From Thermoplasmata archaeon (GTDB lineage Archaea > Thermoplasmatota > Thermoplasmata > JAGHBH01), in contig DAOVJP010000058.1 of the NCBI GenBank assembly GCA_030673205.1, positions 1 through 7,707 on the forward strand: DNA of 7,707 nt. Reading direction: 5' to 3'. The position numbers and the translations under genes are program-made. This document shows, one piece after another, positions 5,496-7,707 of this stretch. Position 1 is the stretch's first letter. Each line of letters starts with the position of its first letter. The notes under the pieces were generated by a model. That model was given only the letters and a program-made list of their open reading frames with translations, had not been told where the DNA came from and searched no databases.

Positions 5496-7707
5496 TTATC
5501 TGTATTCTGAGCGTGACACCAACACGATGTTAGCCGCTGTTTTCTTCCCTATGCCCTGGACGCCCATCAGCTCCTTTTCGGAGGCGGTCAGTACACCCAT
5601 GACGGTGCCGAAGTGCCCCAAAAGGCGGCGGGCAGCCACCGCAGATACTCCTGGCAACCCCTCCACGATGAAGAGCTGCGCCTCCCTCGTATTGGACGGG
5701 CCAGGTTTTCCGTGTCTACGGGCGGGGGCATTCGTTCTTCGCCCACGCTCCTTTCTACGTGCCAAGGCATGTATGAACTCTGCCGTTTCCGCCGAGTTCT
5801 CGGTGGAGAACACTGGTATCCGGAAATCGGTGCTTATAGAGGCTAGCGCCCCGTATATCGCCTGCGGCGCCAAGTTCTTCCGTGTCATCAGACCAGTACC
5901 CTCTATTATGAGAATGGGCTCCAGGTATGCTCTGGATAACGATGACATCTGGGAGAACAGTCGACCGTCCATGAGCGAGGCCAGGAAATCCCCCACCTCT
6001 TTTCTTTCAACAGCCAGGGTCGATGACAGCACATAGTCCCCCACCTCCAAACGCTTGGATTCTATGATCAATCCCTTTCGGGAGAGTTCTTTGACCACGG
6101 ATGAGTTGAACTCCCTGGAATCCACCACCACTCGCAACCTTTCTTCACCCTCCTCTGCGTTATCCCGTCTACCATTCCCCATAAGGCCCCCTCTCTCCTC
6201 CTTCGTGCCCTCTTCCACTGCCCTCTTCCCATCTCCCTCGTTCTCCCTGTAACGGCCGCCTACGGCCCCTTCTCTCGCACCCTCTTGCGCCCTTCCCCCT
6301 TTCTTCTCCTTCCCCTTCTGTGCCCCCCGACCTCTTCTAGCCGCTCCTTCGTGCGCTCCACCTGAAAAATCCGATAGCGTTCTCTGCCTCTTTCCTCCGT
6401 GTTCGAGCCCTTCGATCCTCCCCGCCCTTTCCACTCTCTTTTTCCCCTCTGTCCTATCTTTCACATCTTCCGCCCCTGCTTCCGTCGCATCCACCACCCT
6501 GGCCTGATATATGTCACCCACGCTCATGTGTTGAGCCAGATCGCGGCGGAGCGTCTGGAGCTCCTGTCGCATGAGCTTCTCCTTTCGCAGGCTGGAAAAA
6601 TAGTATCCCTGGTCCCTGGTGTCCTTGGCCATGAGGATAATCACCTTTCCCTTCCTCTTCCGCCCCGTCCTTCCTCTTCGCTGTATGGTCCTTATCTCGC
6701 TGGGCACCGGCTCATAGAATACCACCAGATCCGTGGAAGGGATGTCCAACCCCTCCTCGGCCACACTGGTGGCCACCAATACGTTGTATTCTCCGTCCCT
6801 GAAGCTCTGAAGCACCCGCACCTGTTCCTTCTGCCGCAGGCCCTTATCATCTCCCCGGGATGCCTGGCCCACGAAACGCACCGGGCGAACACCGAGTACG
6901 GAACCGAGACGCTCGGTGATGATCTCCGATGTCTCCCTGTAATGGGTGAACACGATCACTCTGGAATCCTCGTTCCCTTCCAACTCCTTTCCAACGATAT
7001 CCAGCACCCGTCCGATCTTGGGATGCTCTCCCTCGGCATCCGCCAGCAATGACGTGGCCTGCCCTACCTTGGGGTTGTTGGCTAGCATCCTGCTCGCCTT
7101 GCTTCCTCTCCTGCTCCCACTCTCCTCCAACAGACGTTTCATATAGCCGCGGAGAGCGCCCAGCCCCTGCGTCTCCGCCAACTCCACAGCATGGTTGATC
7201 TTCACCGCCGCGGCCTGTACCACAGCCGCCCTGTACAAGGAAGAGGTGCGAGGATCGGCCCGTATCTTCCCGCGGATCTCCTCTCCACAGGCCAGCAACG
7301 ATCTTGTGGATACGGGGGACGGGAGGAATATGCCGAAACGCCTCAGCTCTTTCACCATATTCCCCATCACCTCCTTCAAGAGGGAGATAATACCTCCGAA
7401 GTCCTCGGGCAGCTCCAGGCTCTCCCACCGCATATCCAGTTCATGGACATAATTGAGCACATCCGCATCGTACTTCGAGCGTATCTCCACATGCTCTATT
7501 ACCAGGTTCTTGCACACCTCCAATATCTTGGCCATATCACTCCCAGGACTGGCGGTGGTGGCGAGTACCAACCCATCGGGTCTGAGGGCATAACGCTCCC
7601 CCACGAAGACGTAGGCATACTCGCCCACGGTACGATGGGCCTCATCCACCACCAGGAGGGATACATCATCCAATACGATCCTGCCGCTTATCAGGTCGTT
7701 GACGATG
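5496..7707 (-). CDS. hef: Hef: fork-remodelling helicase/XPF-family structure-specific nuclease (5' end beyond window)
   Basis: Hef is the archaeal FANCM/XPF homolog: a superfamily 2 helicase that branch-migrates forks, fused to a nuclease that cuts forked and flapped DNA. Residues are counted from the TTG at 7671-7673. The reading frame runs through it to the window edge with NDLISGRIVL, so the true start is further upstream. Seen in order are motif II DEAH (10-13), motif III TTASPG (39-44) and a helical insert between the helicase lobes (about 60-215). Lobe 2 has motif IV VIVFTHYRETSEII (239-252), motif V VLVATSVAEEGLDIP (298-312) and motif VI QRRGRTGR (331-338). A PIP-box-like QRTLSDF (430-436) and a Gly/Arg/Glu/Lys-rich linker (437-512) follow. 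The ERCC4 nuclease has VDSRE (517-521), VGDY (544-547) and ERKEVGD (556-562), all intact. Tandem HhH motifs are EGLPGVSAVAARRLL (671-685) and VQGIGKKTAANI (705-716). Motif I and perhaps 100-130 N-terminal residues are missing only because of the window boundary. Stop TAA is at 5496-5498. Confidence 0.96.
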   Translation of the reverse strand, partial: IVNDLISGRIVLDDVSLLVVDEAHRTVGEYAYVFVGERYALRPDGLVLATTASPGSDMAKILEVCKNLVIEHVEIRSKYDADVLNYVHELDMRWESLELPEDFGGIISLLKEVMGNMVKELRRFGIFLPSPVSTRSLLACGEEIRGKIRADPRTSSLYRAAVVQAAAVKINHAVELAETQGLGALRGYMKRLLEESGSRRGSKASRMLANNPKVGQATSLLADAEGEHPKIGRVLDIVGKELEGNEDSRVIVFTHYRETSEIITERLGSVLGVRPVRFVGQASRGDDKGLRQKEQVRVLQSFRDGEYNVLVATSVAEEGLDIPSTDLVVFYEPVPSEIRTIQRRGRTGRKRKGKVIILMAKDTRDQGYYFSSLRKEKLMRQELQTLRRDLAQHMSVGDIYQARVVDATEAGAEDVKDRTEGKKRVERAGRIEGLEHGGKRQRTLSDFSGGAHEGAARRGRGAQKGKEKKGGRAQEGAREGAVGGRYRENEGDGKRAVEEGTKEERGGLMGNGRRDNAEEGEERLRVVVDSREFNSSVVKELSRKGLIIESKRLEVGDYVLSSTLAVERKEVGDFLASLMDGRLFSQMSSLSRAYLEPILIIEGTGLMTRKNLAPQAIYGALASISTDFRIPVFSTENSAETAEFIHALARRKERGRRTNAPARRHGKPGPSNTREAQLFIVEGLPGVSAVAARRLLGHFGTVMGVLTASEKELMGVQGIGKKTAANIVLVSRSEYR
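6141..6362 (-). other. Disordered Gly/Arg/Glu/Lys-rich linker within Hef
   Basis: This encodes about 74 residues of Hef between the helicase and nuclease halves, made almost entirely of Gly, Arg, Glu, Lys and Ala with hardly any hydrophobics (RRGRGAQKGKEKKGGRAQ is typical). It is expected to be unstructured. Disordered interdomain regions of euryarchaeal Hef are known to bind partner proteins such as PCNA. The RG-like pattern could also contact nucleic acid, which is inference. Confidence 0.75.
6290..6319. other. 30-nt pure polypyrimidine/polypurine tract with mirror arms
   Basis: The plus strand is uninterrupted pyrimidine over these 30 positions. Mirror-symmetric arms CTTCCCC (6292-6298) and CCCCTTC (6312-6318) have a 13-nt spacer. 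It lies in the Hef linker and is explained at least partly by Lys/Glu/Gly codons. Confidence 0.6.
6363..6386 (-). other. PIP-box-like motif in Hef (candidate PCNA-binding site)
   Basis: QRTLSDFS fits the PCNA-interacting pattern Q-x-x-hydrophobic-x-x-aromatic (Gln430, Leu433, Phe436), but the second aromatic is Ser. It sits at the junction of the helicase domain and the disordered linker, an exposed place suitable for PCNA docking. Confidence 0.5.

Noticed and set aside
6399..7052. Plus-strand open frame of 217 codons
   Set aside because: It is antisense to the conserved Hef helicase domain, whose motifs IV, V and VI are unmistakable. The plus frame shows no family features.
6847..7428. Second minus-strand frame of 193 codons inside hef, and a similar one at 1707-1973 inside ATPase B
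   Set aside because: They are out-of-frame readings of genes that are clearly coded in the main frame, with no independent domain or Shine-Dalgarno support.
7671..7673. TTG as the start codon of Hef
   Set aside because: Conserved helicase sequence (NDLISGRIVL) continues in frame upstream to the window edge, and motif I has not yet appeared, so the gene is cut by the boundary and does not start here.

Overview
The window carries four genes, all on the minus strand, with almost no non-coding DNA. In transcription order they are hef (5' end beyond the right edge), a large STAND/AAA-type ATPase with TPR repeats, a second diverged copy of the same architecture, and the first half of radA (3' end beyond the left edge). 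The organism is an archaeon. RadA has the archaeal N-terminal HhH plus RecA-fold layout, and Hef (an XPF/FANCM-type helicase fused to an ERCC4 nuclease) is a euryarchaeal hallmark. Upstream gaps hold TATA-like boxes with leaders of about 50 nt, and Shine-Dalgarno sequences are visible. Base composition is moderate. A Thermoplasmatota or methanogen-related euryarchaeon would fit, but the sequence does not fix the lineage.

Layout from right to left (5' to 3' on the minus strand). Positions 7707-5496 encode most of Hef: helicase motifs II to VI, a PIP-box-like motif, a charged Gly/Arg-rich linker, an intact ERCC4 nuclease and tandem HhH. An 87-nt gap follows, with a TATA-like box, a short palindrome, a possible leader hairpin and a near-perfect Shine-Dalgarno. 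Positions 5408-2991 encode STAND ATPase A (805 aa, TTG start). After 10 nt, STAND ATPase B (775 aa) occupies 2980-653. A 126-nt gap with a TATA-like box precedes radA (526 to beyond position 1).

Hef and RadA belong to the same physiology: Hef remodels and cleaves stalled forks and branched DNA, and RadA is the strand-exchange recombinase. The two ATPases between them form a two-gene operon of co-linear paralogs. Each has an N-terminal NTPase module, a helical/winged-helix region and eight TPR units spaced exactly 40 residues apart. Neither has a recognisable effector domain, and copy B has lost some of the usual ATPase residues. This pair is the least explained part of the window. A link to recombination is suggested only by position.
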